A stretch of DNA of 64,000 nucleotides, taken from NCBI RefSeq assembly GCF_009865135.1, contig NZ_WWGH01000002.1, positions 806,001 through 870,000 on the forward strand. The letters run 5' to 3'. This DNA comes from Streptomyces sp. SID8374 (lineage in GTDB: Bacteria > Actinomycetota > Actinomycetes > Streptomycetales > Streptomycetaceae). The stretch's first letter is position 1, and each line of letters opens with the position of its first letter. Positions 37,121 through 47,930 of this stretch are shown piece after piece. The notes under the pieces are model-generated. The model made no database searches and was not told where the DNA came from. It saw only the letters and a program-made list of their open reading frames with translations. The position numbers were made by a program, and so were the translations under genes.

Positions 37121-37127
37121 GCCCGAC

Positions 37128-38792
37128 ATGAGCCCCGTCCTCGCCGGTCTGCTCCAGCTGCTCGCCCTCGTCGCGGCGCTGGCCCTGGCCTACCGTCCCC
37201 TCGGCGACCACATGGCCCGGGTCTACACCTCCACCCGCCACCTGCGGGCCGAGAGGTGGATCTACCGGGCCATCGGCGCCGACCCGTCCGCCGAGATGCG
37301 ATGGCCCGCCTATCTGCGCGCGGTCCTCGCCCTCTCCTTCGTCGGCGTCCTGCTCCTCTACGCGCTCCAGCGGGCGCAGGGGCTCCTGCCCGGCTCCCTG
37401 GGCTTCGCCTCGATCGACCCCGACCAGGCGTTCAACACCGCCGCCTCCTTCGTCACCAACACCAACTGGCAGTCGTACGCCGGTGAACAGGCCATGGGCC
37501 ACGTGGTGCAGACCGGCGGCCTGGCGGTGCAGAACTTCGTCTCCGCCGCCGTGGGCATGGCCGTCGCCGTGGCCCTCGTACGCGGCTTCGCCCGGACCCG
37601 CACCGGGGAGCTCGGCAACTTCTGGACCGACCTGGTGCGCGGCACCGTACGCGTCCTGCTGCCGATATCCGTGGCCGGCGCCCTGGTCCTGGTCGTCTGC
37701 GGGGCCGTCCAGACCTTCTCCGGCATCCATGGCGTCGGCCAGTTCCTCGGCACCACCCAGCAATGGAACGGCGGCGCGGTCGCCTCGCAGGAGGCCATCA
37801 AAGAGCTGGGTACCAACGGCGGCGGCTACTTCAACGCCAACTCCGCCCACCCCTTCGAGAACCCCACACCGCTCTCCAACCTGTTCCAGATCTTCCTCAT
37901 CCTGCTCATCCCGACCGCGCTGACCCGCACCTTCGGCCGGATGGCCGGTTCGCTGAAGCAGGGGTACGCGCTCCTCGCCACGATGGCGGTCATCTGGACC
38001 GGCTTCACGGCGCTGATGCTGTGGACCGAATCCGCCCACCGGGGAGAGGCCTTCGAGATCGCGGGCGGTGCCATGGAGGGCAAGGAGACCCGCTTCGGGA
38101 TCGCCGGCTCGGCGCTCTTCGCGGTCGCCACGACGCTGACCTCGACCGGAGCGGTGAACTCCTTCCACTCCTCGTACACCGGGTTCGGCGGCGGCATCAC
38201 GATGCTGGGCATGCAGCTCGGCGAGGTCGCCCCCGGCGGGGTCGGCTCCGGTCTCTACGGCATGCTGATCATGGCGGTCATCGCGGTGTTCATCGCCGGT
38301 CTGATGGTCGGCCGGACCCCGGAGTACCTGGGCAAGAAGATCGGCATCCGGGAGATCAAGCTCGCCGCCTGCTACCTCCTCGTCACCCCGGCGCTCGTCC
38401 TCGGCCTCACCGCCGTGGCCATGGCTCTGCCCACCGCCCGCCACTCGATGACGAACACGGGGCCGCACGGCTTCTCCGAGATCCTCTACGCCTACACCTC
38501 GGCCGCCAACAACAACGGCTCCGCCTTCGCCGGGCTGGCCGCCGACACCCCGTGGTTCAACACCACCCTCGGCATCGCGATGCTGCTCGGCCGCTTCCTG
38601 CCGATCGTCCTCGTCCTGGCCCTGGCCGGCTCACTGGCCGAACAGAGGTCCGTCCCCGTCACCACCGGCACCCTCAGCACCCACAGGCCGCTCTTCAGCG
38701 GGGTGCTCCTCGCCACGATCCTCATCGTCACCGGTCTCACCTACTTCCCGGCCCTGGCACTGGGCCCGCTGGCTGAAGGGCTCGCGTCATGA
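37128..38792 (+). CDS. kdpA: K+-transporting ATPase subunit A
   Basis: 554 residues, about ten TM segments. It is the channel-like subunit of the high-affinity Kdp pump; the four selectivity-filter repeats are visible as [39 protein letters not shown] and NNNGSAFAG. Overlaps kdpB by the ATGA arrangement. Kdp is normally induced by K+ limitation through KdpDE, which are encoded just downstream. Confidence 0.96.
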   Translation: MSPVLAGLLQLLALVAALALAYRPLGDHMARVYTSTRHLRAERWIYRAIGADPSAEMRWPAYLRAVLALSFVGVLLLYALQRAQGLLPGSLGFASIDPDQAFNTAASFVTNTNWQSYAGEQAMGHVVQTGGLAVQNFVSAAVGMAVAVALVRGFARTRTGELGNFWTDLVRGTVRVLLPISVAGALVLVVCGAVQTFSGIHGVGQFLGTTQQWNGGAVASQEAIKELGTNGGGYFNANSAHPFENPTPLSNLFQIFLILLIPTALTRTFGRMAGSLKQGYALLATMAVIWTGFTALMLWTESAHRGEAFEIAGGAMEGKETRFGIAGSALFAVATTLTSTGAVNSFHSSYTGFGGGITMLGMQLGEVAPGGVGSGLYGMLIMAVIAVFIAGLMVGRTPEYLGKKIGIREIKLAACYLLVTPALVLGLTAVAMALPTARHSMTNTGPHGFSEILYAYTSAANNNGSAFAGLAADTPWFNTTLGIAMLLGRFLPIVLVLALAGSLAEQRSVPVTTGTLSTHRPLFSGVLLATILIVTGLTYFPALALGPLAEGLAS

Positions 38793-40921
38793 GCACGCTC
38801 ACCGACCCCCGTACGGCGCGACAGGCGCCGCAGGCCGATCACGGGCCCGCCGGGACCCGCGCCGGCTCCGGCAGCCTCGACGTCCGGCTGATGCTCCGGT
38901 CCCTGCCCGACGCGGTACGCAAGCTGGACCCCCGGGTGATGGTGAAGTCCCCGGTGATGTTCGTCGTCCTGACCGGCTCGGTGCTCACCACCGTGCTCGC
39001 GGCGCTGGAGCCGGGCGACTGGTTCGGCTGGGCGATCACCGGCTGGCTCTGGCTCACCACGCTTTTCGCCAATCTGGCGGAGGCGGTCGCGGAGGGGCGG
39101 GGGAGGGCGCAGGCCGAGACCCTGCGCCGGGCCAGGACCGACACCGTCGCCCGCCGCGTCACCGGCGCCGGTTCAGGGTCCGGCTCCGTCGCCGGCTCTG
39201 GTTCCGGTGAGGAACGGGTCGCCGGGACGGAGCTGCGCATCGGGGACCTGGTGGTCTGCGAGGCCGGGGACACCGTCCCCGGGGACGGCGATGTGGTGGA
39301 AGGCGTCGCCTCCGTGGACGAGTCCGCCATCACCGGCGAATCGGCACCGGTCATCCGGGAGTCCGGCGGCGACCGCTCGGCCGTCACCGGTGGTACGAGG
39401 GTGCTCTCCGACCGCGTCGTCATCAGGATCACCACCAAGCCGGGGGAGACGTTCATCGACCGGATGATCGGCCTGGTGGAGGGCGCGGCACGGCAGCGGA
39501 CGCCCAACGAGATCGCCCTGAACATCCTGCTGGCCTCCCTCACCATCGTCTTCCTCCTGGCCGTCGTCTCGCTCCAGCCGTTCGCGGTGTACGCGGGCGC
39601 CGAGCAGTCGCTGATCGTGCTGACGGCCCTGCTGGTCTGTCTGATCCCCACCACCATCGGCGCCCTGCTCTCCGCCATCGGCATCGCGGGCATGGACCGC
39701 CTCGTCCAGCGCAACGTGCTGGCCATGTCGGGACGCGCGGTCGAGGCGGCGGGCGACGTGTCGACGCTGCTCCTCGACAAGACCGGCACCATCACCCTCG
39801 GCAACCGGCAGGCGGCCGCGTTCGTCCCGGTGGCGGGGGCGGGCGAGGCGGAGCTCGCCGGGGCCGCGCGCCTCTCCTCGCTCGCCGACGAGACCCCGGA
39901 GGGCCGGTCGGTCGTCGCCCTCGCGGACGAGCGCCACGGGCCGTACGGGCCGGAGGCGCGGGCGGACGGCGCGGAGTGGATCGCCTTCACCGCCCGGACC
40001 CGGATGTCCGGGGTGGACCTGGACGGCCGCCGGGTCCGCAAGGGCGCGGCCCGGTCCGTGACCGCCTGGGTGCGGAGCCGGGGCGGCGAGGTGCCCGGTG
40101 ACGCGGGCGAGATCGCGGACCGGATCGCGGCGGCGGGCGGTACGCCGCTGCTGGTGGCCGTCGAGGACGCGCACGGGACCCGGGTCCTGGGCGTCGTCCA
40201 CCTCAAGGACGTCGTGAAGGAAGGGATGCGGGAACGGTTCGGCGAGCTGCGCCGCATGGGCATCCGTACGGTGATGATCACCGGCGACAACCCGCTGACC
40301 GCTCGGGCCGTCGCCGAGGAGGCGGGCGTCGACGACTTCCTGGCCGAGGCCACGCCCGAGGACAAGATGGCCCTCATCAAGCGGGAGCAGGCCGGCGGAC
40401 GGCTGGTCGCGATGACCGGGGACGGCACCAACGACGCCCCCGCGCTCGCCCAGGCCGATGTCGGCGTCGCGATGAACACCGGCACCTCGGCCGCCAAGGA
40501 GGCCGGGAACATGGTCGACCTGGACTCCGACCCCACCAAGCTCATCGAGATCGTCCGGATCGGCAAGCAGCTCCTGATCACCCGGGGCGCCCTGACCACG
40601 TTCTCCATCGCCAACGATGTCGCGAAGTACTTCGCGATCATCCCGGCCATGTTCGCCGTGGCCTACCCGTCGCTGGACCGCCTCAACATCATGCGTCTCG
40701 CCTCGCCCGAGTCCGCGATCCTCTCGGCCGTCGTCTTCAACGCGCTGATCATCGTGGTGCTCGTCCCCCTGGCCCTGAAGGGCGTCCGTTACCGGCCCGC
40801 AGGCGCCGACGCGATGCTGCGGCGCAACCTCGGCCTCTACGGGCTCGGCGGCCTGATCGCCCCCTTCATCGGCATCAAACTCCTCGACCTGCTCATCTCC
40901 CTCATCCCCGGAATCGGCTGA
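38789..40921 (+). CDS. kdpB: K+-transporting P-type ATPase subunit B
   Basis: 710 residues. P-type ATPase with actuator motif TGES, phosphorylated Asp in [13 protein letters not shown], the KGAARSV nucleotide-domain site and [17 protein letters not shown] hinge. A glycine/serine-rich insert ([15 protein letters not shown]) at about residues 128-145 is a local oddity in the actuator loop. Hydrolyses ATP to drive K+ uptake by KdpA. Confidence 0.97.
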   Translation: MSTLTDPRTARQAPQADHGPAGTRAGSGSLDVRLMLRSLPDAVRKLDPRVMVKSPVMFVVLTGSVLTTVLAALEPGDWFGWAITGWLWLTTLFANLAEAVAEGRGRAQAETLRRARTDTVARRVTGAGSGSGSVAGSGSGEERVAGTELRIGDLVVCEAGDTVPGDGDVVEGVASVDESAITGESAPVIRESGGDRSAVTGGTRVLSDRVVIRITTKPGETFIDRMIGLVEGAARQRTPNEIALNILLASLTIVFLLAVVSLQPFAVYAGAEQSLIVLTALLVCLIPTTIGALLSAIGIAGMDRLVQRNVLAMSGRAVEAAGDVSTLLLDKTGTITLGNRQAAAFVPVAGAGEAELAGAARLSSLADETPEGRSVVALADERHGPYGPEARADGAEWIAFTARTRMSGVDLDGRRVRKGAARSVTAWVRSRGGEVPGDAGEIADRIAAAGGTPLLVAVEDAHGTRVLGVVHLKDVVKEGMRERFGELRRMGIRTVMITGDNPLTARAVAEEAGVDDFLAEATPEDKMALIKREQAGGRLVAMTGDGTNDAPALAQADVGVAMNTGTSAAKEAGNMVDLDSDPTKLIEIVRIGKQLLITRGALTTFSIANDVAKYFAIIPAMFAVAYPSLDRLNIMRLASPESAILSAVVFNALIIVVLVPLALKGVRYRPAGADAMLRRNLGLYGLGGLIAPFIGIKLLDLLISLIPGIG

Positions 40922-40927
40922 TCCGCC

Positions 40928-41599
40928 ATGACCCACACCTACGCCGGCACCACCGCCCGGCTGCTCGGAGCCGGGCTGCGCGCCCTGCTCGTCCTCACCC
41001 TGGTCTGCGGCGTCCTCTACCCGCTGGCCGTCACCGGAGGGGCCCAGGCACTCTTTCCCGGCCGGGCCAACGGCTCGGAGATCACCGCCGGCGGCCGGAC
41101 CGTCGGCTCGGAGCTCATCGGCCAGCGCTACGACCTCCCGGCACGCAGGGGCGGCGAGGCGCCCGCACCCGACCTCCGGTGGTTCCAGCCCCGCCCGTCC
41201 GCCGGGCTCTCCACCAACAGTGTCAACACCCGGTACGACCTCCTCGTCTCCGGCGCCTCCAACCTCGCCGGCGACAACGAGGAGCTGATCGGCCGGGTGA
41301 AGGCCGCCCAGGAGGCCGTCGTCGCCGACAACTCCGTACCGGGCCACCGCGTCCGCCCCCAGGACGTCCCCCCGGACGCCGTCACCTCCTCCGGGTCCGG
41401 CCTCGACCCGCACATCTCCCCGGCGTACGCCGAGCTCCAGGTCCGCCGGGTCGCCGCCCGCAACCACCTGGACGCCGACCGGGTGGCGGAGCTGGTCGCG
41501 CACCACACCGAGGGGCGGACCCTCGGCTTCGTCGGAGAGCCCCGGGTGAACGTCCTGCGGCTCAACATCGCCCTGCGGGAGCTGGCGGACGCCCGCTGA
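40928..41599 (+). CDS. kdpC: K+-transporting ATPase subunit C
   Basis: 223 residues, one N-terminal TM (about 14-36) and an extracytoplasmic domain with the DVPPDAVTSSGSGLDPHISP motif and GEPRVNVLRLNIAL near the end. The accessory subunit that raises K+ affinity. Starts 6 bp after kdpB. Confidence 0.95.
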   Translation: MTHTYAGTTARLLGAGLRALLVLTLVCGVLYPLAVTGGAQALFPGRANGSEITAGGRTVGSELIGQRYDLPARRGGEAPAPDLRWFQPRPSAGLSTNSVNTRYDLLVSGASNLAGDNEELIGRVKAAQEAVVADNSVPGHRVRPQDVPPDAVTSSGSGLDPHISPAYAELQVRRVAARNHLDADRVAELVAHHTEGRTLGFVGEPRVNVLRLNIALRELADAR

Positions 41600-41651
41600 C
41601 CGGCCCCACACCGCTCCGCGGGACAGGACCGGCGCCCGCCGGACCGGCCCC

Positions 41652-41688
41652 TGACGCGGACCTCCCCGAGACGGGCAGGTCCGCGTCA
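41652..41688 (+). terminator. Hairpin between kdpC and kdpD
   Basis: 12-bp stem TGACGCGGACCT / AGGTCCGCGTCA with a 13-base loop; probably ends or attenuates the kdpFABC transcript before kdpDE. Confidence 0.65.
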
Positions 41689-41846
41689 GGGCCGCGTCAA
41701 CGCCATCAGGGTTGCGTCAATACGGCCCTCACCTGCGCTCCCAGGTGCCGGAGCCACGGATGCGCGGAGTAGCGTCGTCAGCGGCAGCCGCACCCGGCGC
41801 CATCGGCCACCGGCACGGACGGCCGCAGGAAGAAGACAATGGGGCC

Positions 41847-44396
41847 ATGGGACGCGGCACACTCCGGATCTACCTCGGCTCGGCACCGGGCGTCGGCAAG
41901 ACGTACGCGATGCTGGCCGAGGCCCACCGCAGGGTCGAGCGCGGCACCGACTGCGTGGTGGCCCTCGTGGAGCACCACGACCGGCCGCGTACCGAGGTGA
42001 TGCTGCACGGCCTGGAACAGATCCCCCGTTCCGAGATCGACTACCGCTCCGCCGTCTTCACCGAGATGGACGTCGACGCCGTCCTGGAGCGCGCGCCCGC
42101 CGTGGCCCTGGTGGACGAGCTGGCCCACACCAATGTGCCGGGCTCCCGCAACGCCAAGCGCTGGCAGGACGTCGAAGAGCTTCTCAAGGCCGGGATCGAC
42201 GTCATATCCACGGTCAACATCCAGCACCTGGAGTCGCTCGGCGACGTCGTGGAGTCGATCACCGGCGTACGCCAGCAGGAGACCGTCCCGGACGAGGTGG
42301 TGCGCCGGGCCGACCAGATCGAGCTGGTCGACATGTCGCCCCAGGCGCTGCGCCGCCGGATGGCGCACGGCAACATCTACCAGCCCGACAAGCTGGACGC
42401 CGCCCTCTCGAACTACTTCCGCCCCGGCAACCTGACCGCCCTGCGCGAGCTGGCCCTCCTGTGGACCGCCGACCGGGTCGACGAGTACCTCCAGCAGTAC
42501 CGGGGCGAGCACAACATCCGTACCACCTGGCAGGCCCGCGAACGCATCGTCGTCGGCCTCACCGGCGGACCTGAAGGCCGTACGCTCATCCGCCGCGCCT
42601 CCCGGATGGCCGCCAAGGGCTCCGGCAGCGAGATCCTCGCCGTCTACATCGCACGCAGCGACGGGCTGACCTCCGCCTCGCCCAAGGAGCTGGCAGTCCA
42701 GCGCACCCTGGTCGAGGACGTCGGCGGAACGTTCCACCACGTCATCGGCGACGACATCCCCGCCGCCCTCCTGGAGTTCGCCCGCGGGGTCAACGCCACC
42801 CAGATCGTGCTGGGCTCCAGCCGCCGCAAGACCTGGCAGTACATCTACGGCCCCGGGGTCGGCGCCACCGTCGCCCGGGAGTCCGGACCCGACCTGGACG
42901 TCCACATCGTCACCCACGAAGAGGTCGCCAAGGGGCGCGGACTGCCCATCGCCCGCGGTGCCCGGCTCGGGCGGGCCCGGATCATCTGGGGCTGGCTCGT
43001 CGGCGTCGCCGGATCGATCCTGCTCTCACTGCTGCTGCGGAGCCTGGAGAACGGCCCCGGCCTCGCCAACGACGTCCTGCTCTTCCTTTTCCTGACCGTC
43101 GCTGCCGCCCTGCTCGGCGGGTTGCGGCCCGCCCTCGCCTCGGCCGCCGTCGGCGTGATGCTCCTGAACTACTGGTTCACCCCGCCGACCCACACCCTCA
43201 CCGTCCAGGACCCGGAGAACTTCGTCGCCATCGTGATCTTCTTCGCGGTGGCCGTGGCGGTCTCCTCGGTGGTGGACCTCGCGGCCCGCCGTACCCACCA
43301 GGCCGCCCGGCTGCGCGCCGAGTCGGAGATCCTCTCCTTCCTGGCGGGCAGCGTGCTGCGCGGCGAGACCGCGCTGGACGCGCTGCTGGAGCGGGTCCGC
43401 GAGACCTTCGCGATGGAGTCCGTCGCCCTGCTGGAGCGGGCCAGCGACGTCGATCCGTGGACCTGTGCCGGATTCGTCGGGCCCGCCCCGGTCGCCCGGC
43501 CCGACGACGCGGACGTGGACATGCCGGTCGGCGACAACATGGCGCTCGCGCTGTCCGGCCGGGTGCTGCCGGCCGAGGACCGCCGGGTGCTCGGCGCCTT
43601 CGCCGCCCAGGCTGCCGTCGTCCTGGACCGCCAGCGCCTGGTCTCCGAGGCCGACCGGGCCCGCAGGCTCGCCGAGGGCAACCGGATCAGGACCGCGCTG
43701 CTGGCCGCCGTCAGCCATGACCTGCGCACCCCGCTCGCCGGGATCAAGGCCGCCGTCAGCTCGCTGCGCTCCGACGATGTCGCCTGGTCCCCGGAGGACG
43801 AGGCCGAACTCCTCGAAGGCATCGAGGACGGCGCCGACCGCCTCGACCACCTCGTGGGCAACCTGCTGGACATGTCCCGCCTCCAGACCGGCACCGTGAC
43901 CCCGCTGATCCGCGAGATCGACCTCGACGAGGTGGTGCCGATGGCGCTCGGCGGGGTCCCCGAGGGCAGCGTCGACCTGGACATCCCCGAGACGCTGCCC
44001 ATGGTCGCCGTCGACCCGGGGCTGCTGGAGCGGGTCGTCGCCAACGTCGTCGAGAACGCCGTCAAGTACAGCCCCGGCGGCGAGCCCATCGCGGTGGCCG
44101 CCAGCGCGCACGGCGAACGCGTCGAACTCCGGGTCGTCGACCGGGGGCGCGGCGTCCCCGACGAGGCCAAGGAGCGGATCTTCGAGCCCTTCCAGCGGTA
44201 CGGTGACGCCCCGCGCGGCGCCGGGGTGGGCCTCGGCCTCGCGGTCTCCCGGGGGTTCGCCGAGGCCATGGGCGGCACCCTGGACGCCGAGGACACCCCC
44301 GGCGGCGGGCTGACCATGGTCCTGACGCTGACGGCCGCACCGGGCCGGGGCCAGGCCCAGGACCGGGCGGCGCTCCCGGCCGAGGCCACCTCATGA
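41847..44396 (+). CDS. kdpD: KdpD sensor histidine kinase
   Basis: 849 residues. Order: KdpD ATPase-like domain with Walker A GSAPGVGKTY (about 9-18), USP domain (about 230-355), four TM segments (about 378-480), a GAF region, H-box LLAAVSHDLRTPLAGIKAAV and HATPase (NVVENAVKYS, GVGLGLAVSR). Senses low K+ and osmotic state; in other bacteria the USP domain can bind c-di-AMP. ATG 41847 was chosen because the family starts right at GTLRIYLGSAPGVGKTY. Confidence 0.93.
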   Translation: MGRGTLRIYLGSAPGVGKTYAMLAEAHRRVERGTDCVVALVEHHDRPRTEVMLHGLEQIPRSEIDYRSAVFTEMDVDAVLERAPAVALVDELAHTNVPGSRNAKRWQDVEELLKAGIDVISTVNIQHLESLGDVVESITGVRQQETVPDEVVRRADQIELVDMSPQALRRRMAHGNIYQPDKLDAALSNYFRPGNLTALRELALLWTADRVDEYLQQYRGEHNIRTTWQARERIVVGLTGGPEGRTLIRRASRMAAKGSGSEILAVYIARSDGLTSASPKELAVQRTLVEDVGGTFHHVIGDDIPAALLEFARGVNATQIVLGSSRRKTWQYIYGPGVGATVARESGPDLDVHIVTHEEVAKGRGLPIARGARLGRARIIWGWLVGVAGSILLSLLLRSLENGPGLANDVLLFLFLTVAAALLGGLRPALASAAVGVMLLNYWFTPPTHTLTVQDPENFVAIVIFFAVAVAVSSVVDLAARRTHQAARLRAESEILSFLAGSVLRGETALDALLERVRETFAMESVALLERASDVDPWTCAGFVGPAPVARPDDADVDMPVGDNMALALSGRVLPAEDRRVLGAFAAQAAVVLDRQRLVSEADRARRLAEGNRIRTALLAAVSHDLRTPLAGIKAAVSSLRSDDVAWSPEDEAELLEGIEDGADRLDHLVGNLLDMSRLQTGTVTPLIREIDLDEVVPMALGGVPEGSVDLDIPETLPMVAVDPGLLERVVANVVENAVKYSPGGEPIAVAASAHGERVELRVVDRGRGVPDEAKERIFEPFQRYGDAPRGAGVGLGLAVSRGFAEAMGGTLDAEDTPGGGLTMVLTLTAAPGRGQAQDRAALPAEATS

Positions 44397-44499
44397 CGCA
44401 CCCGCCCCGCACGGTCCCGCCACCCCATGACGGAGCCGCCCGCGTGAAGCCCGCCCCCTACTCCCCGTACAGCTCCTCCCGCAGAAAGGCAGGTCCGCG

Positions 44500-45192
44500 A
44501 TGACCCGGGTGCTTGTGGTCGACGACGAGCCGCAGATCGTACGCGCCCTCGTGATCAACCTGAAGGCCCGCAAGTACGAGGTCGACGCCGCACCGGACGG
44601 GGCGACCGCTCTCCAGCTCGCCGCCGCCCGCCACCCCGACGTCGTGCTCCTGGACCTCGGGCTGCCCGACATGGACGGGGTCGAGGTGATCAAGGGCCTG
44701 CGCGGCTGGACCCGGGTCCCGATCCTCGTCCTCTCCGCGCGCCACACCTCCGACGAGAAGGTGGAGGCGCTGGACGCGGGCGCCGACGACTACGTCACCA
44801 AGCCCTTCGGCATGGACGAGCTGCTGGCCCGCCTGCGCGCCTCCGTACGCCGCTCGGAACCGGTCGGCCAGGAGGTCACCGAGGACCTGGCGATCGTGGA
44901 GACGGCCGGCTTCACCGTCGACCTGGCGGCCAAGAAGGTGCACCGCGCCGGCCGCGACGTACGGCTGACCCCCACCGAGTGGCATCTGCTGGAGGTCCTC
45001 GTCCGCAACGGCGGCCGCCTGGTCAGCCAGAAACAGCTCCTCCAGGAGGTCTGGGGGCCCTCCTACGGCACCGAGACCAACTATCTGCGGGTCTACATGG
45101 CCCAGCTCCGCCGCAAGCTGGAGGCGGACCCCTCGCACCCCCGCCACTTCGTCACCGAGCCGGGCATGGGTTACCGCTTCGAGCGTGACTGA
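44500..45192 (+). CDS. kdpE: KdpE response regulator
   Basis: 230 residues. OmpR family: VDDEP pocket, phospho-Asp in VVLLDLGLPD, VTKPFGMDELLARL, and a winged-helix domain ending PGMGYRFERD. Activates kdp genes when phosphorylated by KdpD. Starts about 100 bp after kdpD, behind GGCAGG; only tiny reading frames fill the gap. Confidence 0.93.
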   Translation: MTRVLVVDDEPQIVRALVINLKARKYEVDAAPDGATALQLAAARHPDVVLLDLGLPDMDGVEVIKGLRGWTRVPILVLSARHTSDEKVEALDAGADDYVTKPFGMDELLARLRASVRRSEPVGQEVTEDLAIVETAGFTVDLAAKKVHRAGRDVRLTPTEWHLLEVLVRNGGRLVSQKQLLQEVWGPSYGTETNYLRVYMAQLRRKLEADPSHPRHFVTEPGMGYRFERD

Positions 45193-45267
45193 CGCTCACC
45201 GGCTCACCCTTTCGAGTGGTCCGCCCAGGCCTCAGTGCACAGCCCGCAGGACCGGTACCCTTCGGGT

Positions 45268-45684
45268 ATGAGTGCTGTTCCCCGACACGAGAAGGCCGGC
45301 AGGGCGGAGAGGCCTTCCGGGCGCTTCCGCCGTATGCTCGACCGGCTCTCCAGCTCCCAGGAGGACCTGGAGTCCCAGGAGCTGCGGGAGGACACCCAGG
45401 CCACCGGATGCACGCGGATATCCGAGTGCTCCGACCGCCAGATAGTCAAGGTGGCTGGTACGTTGCGGACCGTCACCCTCCGTCCCCGGGCCGGAGTGCC
45501 CGCCCTGGAGGCGGAGCTCTTCGACGGCACCGAGCCGCTGGACGTGGTCTGGCTGGGCCGTCGCTCCATCGTCGGCATAGAGCCGGGCCGCAGGATCATC
45601 GCCTCGGGCCGGGTCGCCATGAGCCACGGGCGCCGGGTGCTGTTCAACCCCACATACGAACTCCGACCGCTCGGCAAGGAGTAG
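45268..45684 (+). CDS. OB-fold nucleic-acid-binding protein
   Basis: 138 residues. A charged, probably helical N-terminus (RRMLDRLSSSQEDLESQELR) precedes an OB-fold (about 55-138, VKVAGTLRTVTLRPRAG, LFDGTEPLDVVWLGRRSI, ASGRVAM) of the tRNA-anticodon/RecG-wedge type. It probably binds nucleic acid but has no catalytic residues. It is 3 bp from the DUF3159 gene, with which it is often paired in actinomycetes. Confidence 0.82.
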   Translation: MSAVPRHEKAGRAERPSGRFRRMLDRLSSSQEDLESQELREDTQATGCTRISECSDRQIVKVAGTLRTVTLRPRAGVPALEAELFDGTEPLDVVWLGRRSIVGIEPGRRIIASGRVAMSHGRRVLFNPTYELRPLGKE

Positions 45685-45687
45685 CCG

Positions 45688-46494
45688 GTGACGTCTCTCG
45701 ACAAGCCGACGTCCGAAACGGACCAGCCCCACCCCACCGACCGGCACAGCGCCGGCGGAAGGCACGCCGCCCAGCAGGACGCCGCGTCGAAGGCGGTCAC
45801 CGAAGCCGCCCTCTTCGAGGCCTTCGGCGGTGTGCGCGGCATGGTGGAGACAGTCCTGCCCGGGCTGCTCTTCGTCACGATCTTCACCATCAACAAGGAC
45901 CTGCACATCTCGGCCATCGCGGCCCTGGCGGTCTCCCTGGCCCTGGTCGCCGTACGGCTGCTGCGCCGGGACACCGTGAAGCACGCCTTCAGCGGCGTCT
46001 TCGGGGTCGCCTTCGGTGTCGTCTTCGCGATGATGACGGGCAACGCCAAGGACTTCTACCTGCCGGGCATGCTCTACACGCTGGGGCTGGCCACGGCCTA
46101 CCTTGTCACCGCCGCCGCCGGGGTGCCGCTGATCGGGCTGATCCTGGGCCCGGTCTTCAAGGAGAACCTCTCCTGGCGGACGCGTAACCCCGGCCGCAAG
46201 AAGGCGTACACCAAGGCCAGTTACGCCTGGGGCCTCATCCTGCTCGCCAAGTGCGCGATCCTCTTCCCGCTGTACTGGTGGGCCGACACCACCCAGTTCG
46301 GCTGGGTGCTGGTCGCGCTGAAGATCCCGCCGTTCCTGCTCGCGGTCTATCTGACCTGGGTCTTCCTCGCGAAGGCGCCGCCGCCCATCGACGTCTTCGC
46401 CGAGATGGAGGCCGAGGAGAAGGCCGCGGAGCAGGCAGAGAAGGACCGCAAGGCCGAGCAGGCCGCGGCAGCCCTCCGCAACCCGGAGGCGTAA
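45688..46494 (+). CDS. DUF3159 family membrane protein
   Basis: 268 residues, GTG start. Six or so TM segments between about 50 and 230 (PGLLFVTIFTI, AIAALAVSLALVAVRLL, GLILLAKCAILFPLYWW) and a charged Lys/Glu-rich C-terminus. Function unknown. Next to the OB-fold and K+ genes, so a role in membrane homeostasis is possible but unproven. Confidence 0.87.
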   Translation: MTSLDKPTSETDQPHPTDRHSAGGRHAAQQDAASKAVTEAALFEAFGGVRGMVETVLPGLLFVTIFTINKDLHISAIAALAVSLALVAVRLLRRDTVKHAFSGVFGVAFGVVFAMMTGNAKDFYLPGMLYTLGLATAYLVTAAAGVPLIGLILGPVFKENLSWRTRNPGRKKAYTKASYAWGLILLAKCAILFPLYWWADTTQFGWVLVALKIPPFLLAVYLTWVFLAKAPPPIDVFAEMEAEEKAAEQAEKDRKAEQAAAALRNPEA

Positions 46495-46506
46495 AGACGT
46501 AAAGGT

Positions 46507-46544
46507 AAGGGCCCGTAACCGCTGTTGTGCGGTTACGGGCCCTT
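46507..46544. terminator. Terminator after the DUF3159 gene
   Basis: AAGGGCCCGTAACCGC with its complement, 16-bp stem and 6-base loop; lies between convergent genes. Confidence 0.88.
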
Positions 46545-46581
46545 CCTATGCTCACGCGTCAGCTGTAGGACCGCTCACACG

Positions 46582-47262
46582 TCAGTCGTCGGACGACGGA
46601 TCGCGGCGGACCGACAGCAGGTCCTCCAACTGCTCCTCGCGCGCCTGGGCCGCCACGAACAGCAGCTCGTCACCGGCCTCCAGGGACTCCTCGGGGCTCG
46701 GCGTCAGCACCCGCGTCCCGCGGATGATGGTGACCAGCGAGGTGTCCTCGGGCCACGCCACCTCACCGACCCGGGTGCCGGCCAGCGCCGACTCCGGCGG
46801 CAGCGTCAGCTCCACCAGGTTGGCGTCGCCGTGGCTGAAGCGCAGCAGCCGGACCAGATCGCCGACGCTCACCGCCTCCTCCACCAGGGCCGACATCAGC
46901 CGCGGGGTCGAGACCGCGACATCGACGCCCCAGGACTCGTTGAACAGCCACTCGTTCTTCGGGTGGTTGACCCGCGCCACCACCCGCGGCACGCCGTACT
47001 CGGTCTTCGCGAGCAGCGAGACGACCAGGTTCACCTTGTCGTCCCCCGTCGCCGCGATCACCACGTTGCACCGCTGCAACGCCGCCTCGTCCAGCGAGGT
47101 GATCTCGCAGGCGTCCGCGAGCAGCCACTCGGCCGACGGCACCCGCTCCACCGAGATGGCGCTGGGCGCCTTGTCGATGAGCAGCACTTCGTGCCCGTTC
47201 TCCAGCAGCTCGGCGGCGATGGAACGGCCCACCGCGCCCGCCCCGGCAATCGACACACGCAT
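46582..47262 (-). CDS. TrkA-type K+ channel regulator, second of a pair
   Basis: 226 residues. RCK_N Rossmann domain with NAD-binding GAGAVGRSIAAELLENGHEV and LLID, then RCK_C (about 140-220). TrkA/CeoC-like proteins gate K+ channels of the Trk/Ktr type by binding NAD(H) or ATP; the C domain can also bind c-di-AMP. ATG 47262 overlaps the stop of the first TrkA gene, so the two form an operon. No channel subunit (TrkH/TrkG) is visible here, apart from the divergent permease. Confidence 0.9.
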   Translation of the reverse strand: MRVSIAGAGAVGRSIAAELLENGHEVLLIDKAPSAISVERVPSAEWLLADACEITSLDEAALQRCNVVIAATGDDKVNLVVSLLAKTEYGVPRVVARVNHPKNEWLFNESWGVDVAVSTPRLMSALVEEAVSVGDLVRLLRFSHGDANLVELTLPPESALAGTRVGEVAWPEDTSLVTIIRGTRVLTPSPEESLEAGDELLFVAAQAREEQLEDLLSVRRDPSSDD

Positions 47263-47930
47263 CAGTGACCGCCCTCCTCGGGACCCTCGGCGAAGGCCTC
47301 TTCGACCTTGGCGATCTCGTCCGTACGCATCATCACGTGGACCAGGTCGCCCTCCTGCAGGACGGTCTGCGACGTCGGCAGTATGGCCTCGCCCAACCGG
47401 GTGAGGAAGGCGACGCGGACGCCGGTCTCCTCCTGGAGGGTGCTGATCCGGTGGCCGATCCAGGCCGGTGTCGTGTGCACCTCGGCGAGCTGGACACCCC
47501 CGCTCGGATCGCGCCACAGCGGCTCCGCGCCCGACGGCAGCAGCCGCCGCAGCATCTGGTCCGCCGTCCAGCGCACCGTCGCCACGGTGGGGATGCCGAG
47601 CCGCTGGTAGACCTCGGCCCGCTTCGGGTCGTAGATACGGGCCGCGACGTTCTCGATGGAGAACATCTCGCGGGCCACCCGGGCCGCGATGATGTTGGAG
47701 TTGTCACCGCTGCTGACCGCGGCGAACGCCCCGGCCTCCTCGATGCCCGCCTCGCGGAGGGTGTCCTGGTCGAAGCCGACCCCGGTGACCCGGCGGCCGC
47801 CGAATCCGGACCCGAGACGGCGGAAGGCCGTCGGGTCCTGGTCGATCACCGCGACCGTGTGCCCCTGCTGCTCCAGGGTCTGCGCGAGAGCGGCTCCGAC
47901 GCGCCCGCAACCCATGATGACGATGTGCAC
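47262..47930 (-). CDS. TrkA-type K+ channel regulator, first of a pair
   Basis: 222 residues from GTG. RCK_N with MGCGRVGAALAQTLEQQGHT and the acidic VIDQDP loop, then RCK_C (about 140-215). Equivalent to CeoB of mycobacteria. Its domain order is the same as its neighbour's, and the pair may assemble into a mixed ring. Divergent from the APC permease 321 bp away. Confidence 0.9.
   Translation of the reverse strand: MHIVIMGCGRVGAALAQTLEQQGHTVAVIDQDPTAFRRLGSGFGGRRVTGVGFDQDTLREAGIEEAGAFAAVSSGDNSNIIAARVAREMFSIENVAARIYDPKRAEVYQRLGIPTVATVRWTADQMLRRLLPSGAEPLWRDPSGGVQLAEVHTTPAWIGHRISTLQEETGVRVAFLTRLGEAILPTSQTVLQEGDLVHVMMRTDEIAKVEEAFAEGPEEGGH

Noticed and set aside
44397-44499. Two tiny frames between kdpD and kdpE (18 and 19 codons)
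   Set aside because: Proline/arginine-rich, no conserved features and no proper ribosome sites, unlike the microprotein before kdpF.
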